A DNA stretch of 64,000 bases. Origin: Oscillibacter hominis. GTDB taxonomy: Bacteria; Bacillota; Clostridia; Oscillospirales; Oscillospiraceae. The stretch is from NCBI RefSeq assembly GCF_014334055.1, contig NZ_CP060490.1, positions 2,418,001-2,482,000 of the forward strand, read 5' to 3'. Below the pieces are notes generated by a model. That model was not told the DNA's origin and ran no database searches. It worked only from the letters and a program-made list of their open reading frames with translations. Position numbers and translations under genes: made by a program. Below are positions 1 to 6,773 of the stretch, in pieces (within the stretch, counting starts at the first letter, position 1; every line of letters starts with the position of its first letter).

Positions 1-87
1 CGGCTCGTCCTTTGCCGCCGCATTGACCAGCTCGATCAGCTGCTTCGTTTTGCCTGAGCCCTTCACGCCCATAATAAGTCTGACCAT
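1..87 (-). CDS. P-loop ATP-binding protein, N-terminal fragment
   Basis: The reading frame starts with ATG at 87 and runs off the left edge, so only about 29 residues are seen. They begin MVRLIMGVKGSGKTKQLIEL and carry a Walker A motif (GVKGSGKT) at residues 7-14, so the protein probably binds ATP or GTP. A Shine-Dalgarno-like AGGAGTG lies just upstream (about 96-102). The short N-terminus resembles Clostridial P-loop proteins of unknown role sometimes labelled PilT-like. The rest of the protein is outside the window, so no function can be assigned. Confidence 0.6.
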   Translation of the reverse strand, partial: MVRLIMGVKGSGKTKQLIELVNAAAKDEP

Positions 88-252
88 AGTAAATCACTCC
101 TGTTCATCAATTGCTGGGTATTTATTGTGGACTAAGCATAGCATAAACCCGCGTAAAAAACAACGCAGAAATCGGATTTAATTATTTGTTCATATTGTGC
201 ATTGACGGCAAATCCTTCCATATTCTGTTGTGCCAAGCCTTCACTGGTGTTG

Positions 253-1590
253 TTACTGGTTTTCCAGCCTGGCCTTCAGCTGGCCGGCCAGCTCCTCATA
301 CCCAGGTTTGCCCAAAAGTGCAAACATATTCTTCTTATAGGATTCCACCCCCGGCTGGTCAAAGGGATTGACCCCCAAAAGATACCCGGACAGGCCGCAG
401 GCATATTCAAAGAAGTAGATCAGCTGTCCCAGGCTGCGGGGAGATTTGTCCTCCGTCTCCACAATGAGGTTGGGCACGCCGCCCTCGCTGTGGGCCAGCA
501 GCGTCCCTTCCATGGCCCGGTCCCGGATAAAGTCCATGTCCCGGCCGGCCAGGAAGTTGAGCCCGTCGCCGTCGGATTCGTCACGGGGGACGGCCATCGG
601 ATGCCCGGAGGGCCCCATGCGGACCACCGTCTCAAAGAGGATGCGCTCCCCCTGCTGGATGTACTGGCCCATGGAGTGCAGGTCCGCGGTAAACTCCACG
701 CTGGCGGGGAAGATGCCCTTGCCCTCCTTGCCCTCGCTCTCGCCGTAGAGCTGCTTCCACCACTCGGCCATAAAGCGGAAGGAAGGATCAAAGGAGCCCA
801 GGATCTCCACCTTTTTTCCGGTGTGGTAGAGCTGGAACCGGGCGGCGGCATAGCGCCAGGCTGGGCAGTCGCTGCCGCCCCGGCGGCACACCTCCATCAT
901 CTCCGCAGCGCCGGCCATCAGCCCGGAAATGTCCACGCCGCACACAGCGATGGGCAGCAGGCCCACCGCGGTCAGCACGCTGTAGCGGCCGCCCACCTCG
1001 TCCGGCACCACAAAGGTCTCCCACCCCTGCCGGTCGGCCAGGGACTTCAGGGCACCCCGGGCTTTGTCCGTGGTGGCGTAAATCCTCCGGTCCGCACCGG
1101 CGGCGCCGTACTTTTCCACCAGACGCTCCCGGAAAAAGCGGAAGGCCACCGCGGGCTCCGTGGTGGTGCCGGACTTGGAGATCACGTTGACGGAGAAGTC
1201 CTGGCCGCCGATGAGCTCCATCACCTCGTAAAGTGCATCGCCGGAAAGGCCGTTGCCCACGAAATACACGTTGGGCGTGTCCTTCTTTTTCAGATTGTAG
1301 TTGGGGGAGCACAAACACTCGATCACGCCCCGGGCTCCCAGGTAGGACCCGCCGATGCCGATGACCACCAGCGCCTTTGAATCGGACTGTATTTTCTTTG
1401 CCGCAGCGCGGATGCGGTCAAATTCCTCCCGGTCATAGTCCCGGGGCAGGTTCACCCAGCCGGTGAATTCGCCGCCTTTGCCGCTTCCGCTCTGGAGCCA
1501 CTGGTCGGCAATTTTCAGCCGGGGCGCCAAAGCCTCCTCGTATGGCATGGGGATGAAGGACTTCATTTGAAATAGACGCACGTTCAGCAT
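253..1590 (-). CDS. pgi: Glucose-6-phosphate isomerase
   Basis: Cytoplasmic glycolytic enzyme interconverting glucose 6-phosphate and fructose 6-phosphate. The product is 445 residues, the usual size of the short Firmicute form. SIS-type sugar-phosphate motifs are clear: VIGIGGSYLGARG near residue 75, ISKSGTTTEPA in the middle, GGRYSVLTAVG after it, and the C-terminal signature VNPFDQPGVESYK. I chose ATG 1590 because AAAGGGG lies 8 bases upstream. The frame extends to 1650, but that would overlap the predicted promoter -35 box (TTGTTG, 1645-1650). It appears to be transcribed alone, downstream of the dacF-type gene's terminator. Confidence 0.96.
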   Translation of the reverse strand: MLNVRLFQMKSFIPMPYEEALAPRLKIADQWLQSGSGKGGEFTGWVNLPRDYDREEFDRIRAAAKKIQSDSKALVVIGIGGSYLGARGVIECLCSPNYNLKKKDTPNVYFVGNGLSGDALYEVMELIGGQDFSVNVISKSGTTTEPAVAFRFFRERLVEKYGAAGADRRIYATTDKARGALKSLADRQGWETFVVPDEVGGRYSVLTAVGLLPIAVCGVDISGLMAGAAEMMEVCRRGGSDCPAWRYAAARFQLYHTGKKVEILGSFDPSFRFMAEWWKQLYGESEGKEGKGIFPASVEFTADLHSMGQYIQQGERILFETVVRMGPSGHPMAVPRDESDGDGLNFLAGRDMDFIRDRAMEGTLLAHSEGGVPNLIVETEDKSPRSLGQLIYFFEYACGLSGYLLGVNPFDQPGVESYKKNMFALLGKPGYEELAGQLKARLENQ

Positions 1591-1621
1591 GGCAGCTACC
1601 CCTTTCAGTTTTGTTGAGGAA

Positions 1622-1650
1622 AGTATAGCATCTTTCCAAAGCATCAACAA
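1622..1650 (-). promoter_or_regulatory. Predicted sigma-A promoter of pgi
   Basis: On the minus strand TTGTTG (1645-1650) is followed after 17 bases by TATACT (1622-1627). It sits about 30 bases upstream of the chosen pgi start and overlaps the end of the preceding terminator hairpin. Confidence 0.6.
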
Positions 1651-1654
1651 GAGA

Positions 1655-1679
1655 AAAAGCAGGGGAATCCCCTGCTTTT
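1655..1679 (-). terminator. Rho-independent terminator after the D,D-carboxypeptidase gene
   Basis: Arms AAAAGCAGGGG (1655-1665) and CCCCTGCTTTT (1669-1679) form an 11-bp stem with a 3-base loop. On the minus strand it follows the stop codon at 1693 and ends in a T-rich tract. Confidence 0.7.
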
Positions 1680-1692
1680 CCCGCGAATCTTG

Positions 1693-2820
1693 TCACCGGC
1701 TCACAAAAGGCAGGCGCAGCAGCTCCAGCAGCATGCCGCCCCAGCTCATCCGCTCCACCGCTTCGCCGGCCACCAAAGGCACCGTTGCCACTGTCTCCCC
1801 CTCGGAGGTGACGGTCAGTTCACCCAGGCTCTGGCCCTGCTCCACCGGGGCCTCCACCTGATCCAGAAGCTGCACGGTCTTTTCCAGCCCGGCCGCCTGC
1901 TCCTTGGGCAGCAGCAGCGCGCTGGACCCGGAGAGCACCGGCTGCACCGCGCTCTGGCGGCCCAGCGTGACCGGCACTGTGGGCAGCACTTCATCCAGCG
2001 TCACGTGGACCAGCGTATAGGCGCCGAAGCCATAATTCAGCATGGCCTTGGCGTCTTCAAAGCGTTGGGCGGAGGTTGGGGCCTTCATGATGGTGGCGAT
2101 CAGCTCCATGCCCTCCCGCTCCGCCGTGGCACTGAGGCAGTAGAGGGCGGAATCGGTGGAGCCGGTCTTGAGGCCCGTGGCACCGTCATAAAACCGCACC
2201 AGCTTATTGGTATTCACCAGGGAGGAAGTGCCGTCCCGCAGGGTATCCATCCAGATGGTGGTGAACTGGCGGATATCCGGGTGGTTCAAAATCAGCTCGC
2301 GGGACATCAGGGCGATGTCCCAGGCGGAGGTGACATGGCCCGCCGCGGGCAGTCCGGTGGCATTTTTAAATGTGGTGTCGTTCATTCCCAGCTCCTGGGC
2401 CCGCTGGTTCATTTTCTCCACAAAGGCCTCCTCGCTGCCGCATAAGTGCTCGCCCAGGGCCACGGCGCAGTCGTTGGCCGACACCACGCACACCGCCTTG
2501 AGCATATCCCGGACGCTCAGCTGCTCGTTCTCCTTCAGCCAAATCTGGGAACCGCCCATGGAACAGGCGTGGGCGCTGCCGGTGACCATGTCGTCATAGC
2601 TGAGACGGCCGGAGTCGATGGCCTCCATCACCAGCAGCAGCGTCATCACCTTGGTCACGCTGGCGGGCTCCAGCTTGGCGTGCTCATCCTTTGCATAGAG
2701 AACCGTACCCGTCTCCTTTTCCATCAGCACAGCGGACGGGGCGGACAGGTTCAGCTCTGTAGCGTGGGCTGCCGTGGTCATCAGCAGCGCCGCGCAGACA
2801 AAAGCCATGATTCGTTTCAT
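1693..2820 (-). CDS. D-alanyl-D-alanine carboxypeptidase (DacF/PBP5 type)
   Basis: Penicillin-binding protein that removes the terminal D-Ala from peptidoglycan stem peptides outside the membrane. The 375-residue product has a signal peptide (residues 1-20, cleavage near AHA-T). Its serine-peptidase motifs are in canonical order: S54-V-T-K57, S114-A-N116 and K218-T-G220. A C-terminal beta-rich PBP5_C-like region follows, and the protein ends LLRLPFVSR, which may lie on the membrane. ATG 2820 was chosen because AGGAGGG precedes it by 7 bases and the signal peptide begins there; the frame continues upstream to 2904 without coding character. In spore formers this family includes DacF and DacB, acting on vegetative or spore cortex; the sequence does not decide between them. 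Confidence 0.92.
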   Translation of the reverse strand: MKRIMAFVCAALLMTTAAHATELNLSAPSAVLMEKETGTVLYAKDEHAKLEPASVTKVMTLLLVMEAIDSGRLSYDDMVTGSAHACSMGGSQIWLKENEQLSVRDMLKAVCVVSANDCAVALGEHLCGSEEAFVEKMNQRAQELGMNDTTFKNATGLPAAGHVTSAWDIALMSRELILNHPDIRQFTTIWMDTLRDGTSSLVNTNKLVRFYDGATGLKTGSTDSALYCLSATAEREGMELIATIMKAPTSAQRFEDAKAMLNYGFGAYTLVHVTLDEVLPTVPVTLGRQSAVQPVLSGSSALLLPKEQAAGLEKTVQLLDQVEAPVEQGQSLGELTVTSEGETVATVPLVAGEAVERMSWGGMLLELLRLPFVSR

Positions 2821-2912
2821 TGGACATCCCTCCTGTTTCTTTGGTACAGGATATGAGGGAAGTCCTCTGATTAGACTTCGGCCTGCAATCTGGCGGGACG
2901 ACATTTTTCAAG

Positions 2913-2941
2913 TTGCAATCTGAAATAGGATCTGTTATAAT
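2913..2941 (+). promoter_or_regulatory. Promoter of tRNA-Gly
   Basis: TTGCAA (2913-2918), a 17-base spacer and a perfect TATAAT (2936-2941). The tRNA begins 12 bases downstream, so the transcript would start very close to the mature 5' end. Confidence 0.75.
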
Positions 2942-2952
2942 ACCTTTGTCCT

Positions 2953-3026
2953 GCGGGCGTAGTTCATCGGTAGAACGGCAGCTTCCCAAGCTGCATAGGT
3001 GGGTTCGACTCCCATCGTCCGCTCCA
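2953..3026 (+). tRNA. tRNA-Gly, anticodon CCC
   Basis: A 74-base cloverleaf with encoded CCA. The acceptor arm GCGGGCG pairs with CGTCCGC (one G-U), the anticodon stem GCAGC/GCTGC encloses loop TTCCCAA (anticodon CCC at 2985-2987), and the T arm contains GGTTCGACTCC. It reads GGG codons. A hairpin follows directly, and an AT-rich accessory island begins within 400 bases. Confidence 0.95.
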
Positions 3027-3027
3027 A

Positions 3028-3055
3028 AATGACCAGTCTTTGGACTGGTCATTTC
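3028..3055 (+). terminator. Hairpin terminator after tRNA-Gly
   Basis: AATGACCAGTC (3028-3038) and GACTGGTCATT (3043-3053) form an 11-bp stem with a 4-base loop 2 bases after the tRNA CCA end. The T-run is short. Confidence 0.55.
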
Positions 3056-3247
3056 CTTTGGGCTCCTTTGGCGGCTCCACCCAAGGGGATTTGACATCCT
3101 CGGTCGGCAAAGCCTCCCTGCGGGAACTCGGCTGCGCCGGGATTCACGCTGCACTCGCGGCGCGCGCCAGAAGGCGTGTGTGAGTCCTCGTCCCCCATCT
3201 TTACCGCAAAAACACGCTGGAGTTCAAACCGGGCTCACCTCACAACG
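3056..3247. other. Intergenic stretch without a recognisable gene
   Basis: No start with a ribosome site and no conserved reading frame was found here. The segment CTCGTCCCCCATC near 3185-3200 slightly recalls the 3' half of a tRNA, but no cloverleaf can be drawn. It may be debris from insertion events behind tRNA-Gly. Confidence 0.3.
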
Positions 3248-3290
3248 ATCAGAACGCAGGTTGTCAAAAGACAACCTGCGTTCTGATTTT
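3248..3290 (+). terminator. Long perfect inverted repeat, terminator-like
   Basis: Arms 3248-3265 and 3270-3287 are perfectly complementary over 18 bp around an AAAA loop and are followed by a short T tract. It closes the tRNA-side intergenic region before the next gene start at 3387 and may act in both directions. Confidence 0.6.
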
Positions 3291-3386
3291 AATAAATTGA
3301 AAACGTTATGAACCTATTACATTGTTTCGTGCACTATTTTCTGATTGCTACGCCTTCTATGAAGTAAATTTTTAGGAGGCGTACGG

Positions 3387-3838
3387 ATGAGTAGAGAAGC
3401 AACAGGCGAAAACGGCGCAGTTTTAGGCAACAGCGAATATTGGAATCGTGAGCCGATCCACCTTTTTCGGTGGACAGCTGCGGCGGTCGTCGGAGACAAA
3501 CTACCACGACGCTTTGCGGGAAATCGGTGGTCGAGCGGGGGATGCAGTGGAGGAAATCTACGATGATCTGCAAAACCACAAAAAACAGCTCCCTTCGATC
3601 GACTCGGGTCGGAGAAATCAGCTTGCATAGCAGGTGCGGGGGCTGTATGATGTGTGCAGGATGGCTGGCTCCTTCTGCTCTCACAGCAGCGACTGTATTT
3701 CGATGCTGAATCTCTCCGGCAACAATTGGTACGGCGATTGGCGGTATCGCGGGCGGACTGGTGCTGGGTGTAGCTGGTTCCTATGCCGGCTCGTCTTTGG
3801 GCGAATGGATTGTTGACATTACGGAAATTGAGGAGTGA
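3387..3838 (+). pseudogene. Frame-broken gene with glycine-zipper C-terminus (possible toxin remnant)
   Basis: ATG 3387 has a strong AGGAGG 7 bases upstream and begins MSREATGENGAVLGNSEYWN, so translation once started here. No single frame runs to the end. A coding-like stretch (NYHDALREIGGRAGDAVEEI) lies in another frame around 3500-3600. A third frame carries a glycine-zipper segment (GTAIGGIAGGLVLGVAGSYA) and ends at TGA 3836-3838. At least two frame changes are needed to join them, so the gene is inactive as it stands. The stop overlaps the GTG start of the next gene, the coupling typical of toxin/immunity or other partner genes. Base composition is lower in GC than the flanking core genes. 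The function is not known. Confidence 0.55.
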
Positions 3839-4509
3839 AAACGACCGTGAAGGAAAAGAAAATCGCGGCATATAGTCCTGCTCCGGGGGAGTTTTTGTTG
3901 ATTCCCGGCAGTTTCCGCCAAGAGGAGTCTATTCCACATATGTTAAGCTATTATGGATTCTCTTCTTTTTTTACAGAGGCAAAAATACCAGATGGGGGAA
4001 CGGAGCAGAATCGTTTTTACAGAGTTGTCCGCCGTACAATTCAATCTGTGTTTGACCGCTGTGCCTTTACAGTGACGGTTCACGATTTCACACGAGGCGC
4101 AGTCCATGCATGGAACAATCAACTTTTGCAATTACAGATGCTTGCATCTGTGCAAGGCGGAAAGATAACGAAAGACCATACGCTAAATTGCAATATCTAT
4201 CGTTTTATTTTCAAAGAGTTTTGCTGTGAATTCTTTGAAAAAATTAGCAAGGTTGTAGATGTAGACTGTCGCTATGAGAGTATTTACGTTACCTATTTAG
4301 GGATGGAATTAAACGCTTGTGATGCCAGCGACAGAAAGAAAGAGGGAATGCGTCCCTCCATTCTGTTCTGGATTGATGAAGAACATCCGGTTTTGAGCGT
4401 TCAGATGGATTTCGCATATCCGTTGGAAAAACTAACGAATGCCCTTGACAAAGCCTGCCAATGGGAAGGGTGGAAGCTAATCGTCCGAAGCACTGTGGAA
4501 AATATCTAA
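3835..4509 (+). CDS. Protein of unknown function, coupled to the broken upstream gene (candidate immunity protein)
   Basis: An intact 224-residue reading frame starting at GTG 3835, which overlaps the upstream TGA (GTGA). AGGAG lies within the upstream gene end. I recognise no family. It is a soluble protein without signal peptide or membrane segments, rich in aromatic residues and Cys, and its GC content is clearly lower than the core genes. Overlap with a decayed gene bearing a glycine zipper suggests the partner or immunity gene of a polymorphic-toxin-like pair; this is inference from arrangement only. A strong terminator follows at 4649. Confidence 0.6.
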   Translation: MKTTVKEKKIAAYSPAPGEFLLIPGSFRQEESIPHMLSYYGFSSFFTEAKIPDGGTEQNRFYRVVRRTIQSVFDRCAFTVTVHDFTRGAVHAWNNQLLQLQMLASVQGGKITKDHTLNCNIYRFIFKEFCCEFFEKISKVVDVDCRYESIYVTYLGMELNACDASDRKKEGMRPSILFWIDEEHPVLSVQMDFAYPLEKLTNALDKACQWEGWKLIVRSTVENI

Positions 4510-4648
4510 AGTGTTTGGGCGTACCAAAAGGAAAAGGCAACTGCGGCGGTTGATTGGACATGCAGGACAACCCCGGCGGTTTTCTTGCATACATTCTTCT
4601 CCTCCAAAATCCGAAACTGAAAATATCTATATTACCCGTGTGAGACAG

Positions 4649-4692
4649 TTTGCCGCAAGCGACAAAGCGCTTGCGGCAAATTTTTCTTTTTT
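4649..4692 (+). terminator. Rho-independent terminator after the island gene
   Basis: TTTGCCGCAAGCG (4649-4661) pairs perfectly with CGCTTGCGGCAAA (4668-4680) and is followed by TTTTTCTTTTTT. Confidence 0.85.
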
Positions 4693-5094
4693 ATAGCAAC
4701 CCACCCATTCTCTGCAAATGAAGCCTGCCGCGCTGGGCCTTGATCATCAGAGGCCGCCACTAAAAATAGTCCGTTTTTCACATTTAAGCATAGCCGGACA
4801 CCAATGCTGATACAAAACGTATCTTGATTGGTGTCCGGTTTCTTTTTGTAAAATCCCTCTTTGCAAGAACTGTTATACCAATATTTAATATACCGTTTTC
4901 ATTCACAAAGTCGAACCATTTCTTTGGATCTGGCAGCCGCAGGGGTCCAGTCCACAGGCGGCGGGAGGGGCATAGCAATATTTTTAAAATAGTTGCACAA
5001 ACACATGCACTTCTCCCCGGCACGCGTCCAGTATCAGAGGCCTCAAATCCACCGCAGCGGTGATATATTGACCACGGAATAAGAGGAACGTTTC
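4693..5094. other. Non-coding gap between island and tail cassette
   Basis: No supported gene. It contains one terminator-like inverted repeat (4794-4838) and then AT-rich sequence leading into the first tail gene. This is where capsid and packaging genes would sit in a complete prophage, and none is present. Confidence 0.5.
4794..4848 (+). terminator. Terminator-like inverted repeat
   Basis: CCGGACACCAAT (4794-4805) and ATTGGTGTCCGG (4827-4838) form a 12-bp stem around a 21-base loop and are followed by TTTCTTTTT. Confidence 0.6.
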
Positions 5095-5457
5095 ATGACA
5101 ATCGGCGGAAAAATTCTCGCGGCATTGGAGCCGCTGGGCTATCCTGTGGTGCCAGACCGATACACCGGCAGCGAATCCACATATCTGACCTTCAACTACA
5201 GCGCAAACGGCGGACTGTTTGCGGACGACCGGCCCCTTTTTGATCTCTATTTGATCCAGGTGCATCTGTTCGCACCCTTTGGCTGGGACGGCGGCCTTCT
5301 GCGCAAGCAAATCAAGCAGCGCCTGTTTGCAGAGGGATTCACGTGGCCTGCGGAAACGGATGTCGGCAACGAGGACTTCTCTGCGGCCTCCCAGGGGCAG
5401 CATATCGTGTTTGCCTGTCAAATGGAGGAGTCCACAGAGGAGGAACCGGCCCAATAG
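5095..5457 (+). CDS. Phage tail completion / tail terminator-like protein
   Basis: A 120-residue protein starting MTIGGKILAALEPLGYPVVP. Size, position directly before the major tail protein and sequence style match minor tail or tail-terminator proteins of siphophages, which cap the tail tube and join it to the head. The start is ATG 5095 with AGAGGAAC about 6 bases upstream. It is the first gene of the tail cassette; the head-joining partners that normally precede it are absent. Assignment rests on gene order and general resemblance. Confidence 0.6.
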   Translation: MTIGGKILAALEPLGYPVVPDRYTGSESTYLTFNYSANGGLFADDRPLFDLYLIQVHLFAPFGWDGGLLRKQIKQRLFAEGFTWPAETDVGNEDFSAASQGQHIVFACQMEESTEEEPAQ

Positions 5458-5528
5458 AAACCCCTTTCCAACCCGGATGGTGTCTTTGGCAATTCCTAAA
5501 ACCAAAAATTTCTAACGGAGGTAATTCA

Positions 5529-6113
5529 ATGAGCAAGGTAAAAATGGGCGCAAAGTATCCCAGATTCGCACCGATCAAGAGCGAGGCGGCCAATGCGCTG
5601 CCCACCTATGACACGGTCAAGGTGACCATCGGTGAGCTCATCGCCGCCAACATGACGGTGAACCTGGCCAGCGGCGAGCTGTATTCCGACGATGCCCTGA
5701 ACATCAAGGTATCCGAGTTTTCCAGCGCCACAGTCGCCATGGAAATCGACGGCCTGGAGGATGACGTGGCAAAGGCCCTGTACGGCGCCACGGTGGAGTC
5801 CGACGGAGCCCTGGTGACCTACAATGTGGGCGACGTCGCTCCCAATGGAGGCCTGGCCTACTATGTGCAGATGCGCGATAAGGCCGGAAAAGCCTATTTC
5901 AAGGGCTACTACTTCCCCAAGGTCCAGGCGGCCATGGGCACCGACAACGCCGCCACCAAGGGAAGTTCCGTCAGCTTCCAGACCGCAAACACCACCTTTA
6001 CGGTGATGAAGGCGGAAAACGGGGACTGGATGCAGACTGAGCTCCACGATACCGAGGCAGCAGCCAAGGCGTGGGTGGACTCCGTGCTGACCTCCACCGC
6101 CCCCGACGTGTAA
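5529..6113 (+). CDS. Phage major tail protein (phi13-like)
   Basis: A 194-residue protein that by order and composition is the tail tube subunit: acidic, beta-rich, with alternating hydrophobic residues (for example YDTVKVTIGELIAANMTVNL). ATG 5529 follows GGAGGT by 8 bases. In siphophages this gene lies between tail terminator and assembly chaperone, as here. An upstream extension of the frame (to 5343) overlaps the previous gene and is not coding. Confidence 0.8.
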   Translation: MSKVKMGAKYPRFAPIKSEAANALPTYDTVKVTIGELIAANMTVNLASGELYSDDALNIKVSEFSSATVAMEIDGLEDDVAKALYGATVESDGALVTYNVGDVAPNGGLAYYVQMRDKAGKAYFKGYYFPKVQAAMGTDNAATKGSSVSFQTANTTFTVMKAENGDWMQTELHDTEAAAKAWVDSVLTSTAPDV

Positions 6114-6165
6114 TCCATTCTGGGAGAGGGCAGGCGCCCTCTCCCAATCCATCTGAGGTGAAGGT

Positions 6166-6555
6166 ATGAAAGCAATCAAACTCACGCTGGGCGGGCAAGA
6201 CTACTATCTCGCGTTCAATGGGGCGGCCATGTTCGCCTTTGAAGACGCGTTCGGCGGCAGCGCCGCCTATCTGGAAAAGGCCGCCGCCATGGGACGGGAG
6301 GCCTTTGAGGCAATTTGCGAGGCTGTTGCGATTCTGGCGGAGCAGGGCGAGCTGGCCCGACGCGCCATGGGCTATGACCAGGGCCCCATCCCCGACCGGG
6401 AGCTGTTGATGGCCTGCACAATGCCGTCGGACATGATCCGTCTGCGGCAGGCCGTGCTCAACGCCATTGTGACCGGATACGGACGCCAGGTGGAGAGCCA
6501 GGAGGACGTGGATCTTGGCCTTGTGGAGTTGGAGCAAAAAAAAACGAAAAGCTGA
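6166..6555 (+). CDS. Tail assembly chaperone, short form (gpG-like)
   Basis: A 129-residue product encoded between major tail and tape measure genes, the invariable place of lambda gpG-type chaperones. It begins MKAIKLTLGGQDYYLAFNGA and ends LVELEQKKTKS. A run of nine A residues (6536-6544) just before the stop forms a slippery site, giving a longer second product by -1 frameshifting (next entry). The chaperones coat the tape measure protein during tail assembly. Confidence 0.85.
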   Translation: MKAIKLTLGGQDYYLAFNGAAMFAFEDAFGGSAAYLEKAAAMGREAFEAICEAVAILAEQGELARRAMGYDQGPIPDRELLMACTMPSDMIRLRQAVLNAIVTGYGRQVESQEDVDLGLVELEQKKTKS

Positions 6556-6680
6556 CCCCGGCGCAGTACCTGCGCATGGGGTCAGCTTTGGGGTATAGTG
6601 CCCGGGAGACTATGGGGATGCCTCCAGGTTTGCTTTTTGACCTGTGGGAGCTGCTGGTGCGGGAACGGTCAAGTGACTGA
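6166..6680 (+). CDS. Tail assembly chaperone, -1 frameshift product (gpGT-like)
   Basis: At CAA AAA AAA ACG (6535-6546) a -1 slip gives a frame that stays open to TGA 6678-6680. It adds about 43 residues beginning NEKLTPAQYLRMGSALGYSA and including MPPGLLFDLWELL. The extension is coding-like, closes a gap with no other gene, and resembles the T part of gpGT-type chaperones. Frameshifting here is conserved across many tailed phages as a mechanism, but the event is inferred from sequence in this locus. Confidence 0.75.
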
Positions 6681-6773
6681 CCGGCCCTAAGCCCTGTTGA
6701 AGCGGAGCTGCGCCGATCAGGCCCTGATGGTTCCTGTTTTTATCATTTATATCTATATAAAGGGGTGAAGCGA

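Noticed and set aside
202..1380. Long plus-strand open frame over pgi
   Set aside because: Complementary shadow of pgi, His/Gly/Leu-rich without family motifs; high GC leaves opposite frames open.
3170..3210. Second tRNA-like 3' half
   Set aside because: Only a loose GAGTCCTCGTCCCC resemblance; no acceptor, D or anticodon arm can be folded.
3317..3871. Minus-strand open frame across the broken island gene
   Set aside because: Arg/Ser/Pro-rich, no ribosome site; the plus strand has an AGGAGG start, glycine zipper and coupling to the next gene.
4511..4696. 61-codon frame from GTG 4511
   Set aside because: No ribosome site, runs through a perfect terminator stem, Arg/Ser-rich composition.
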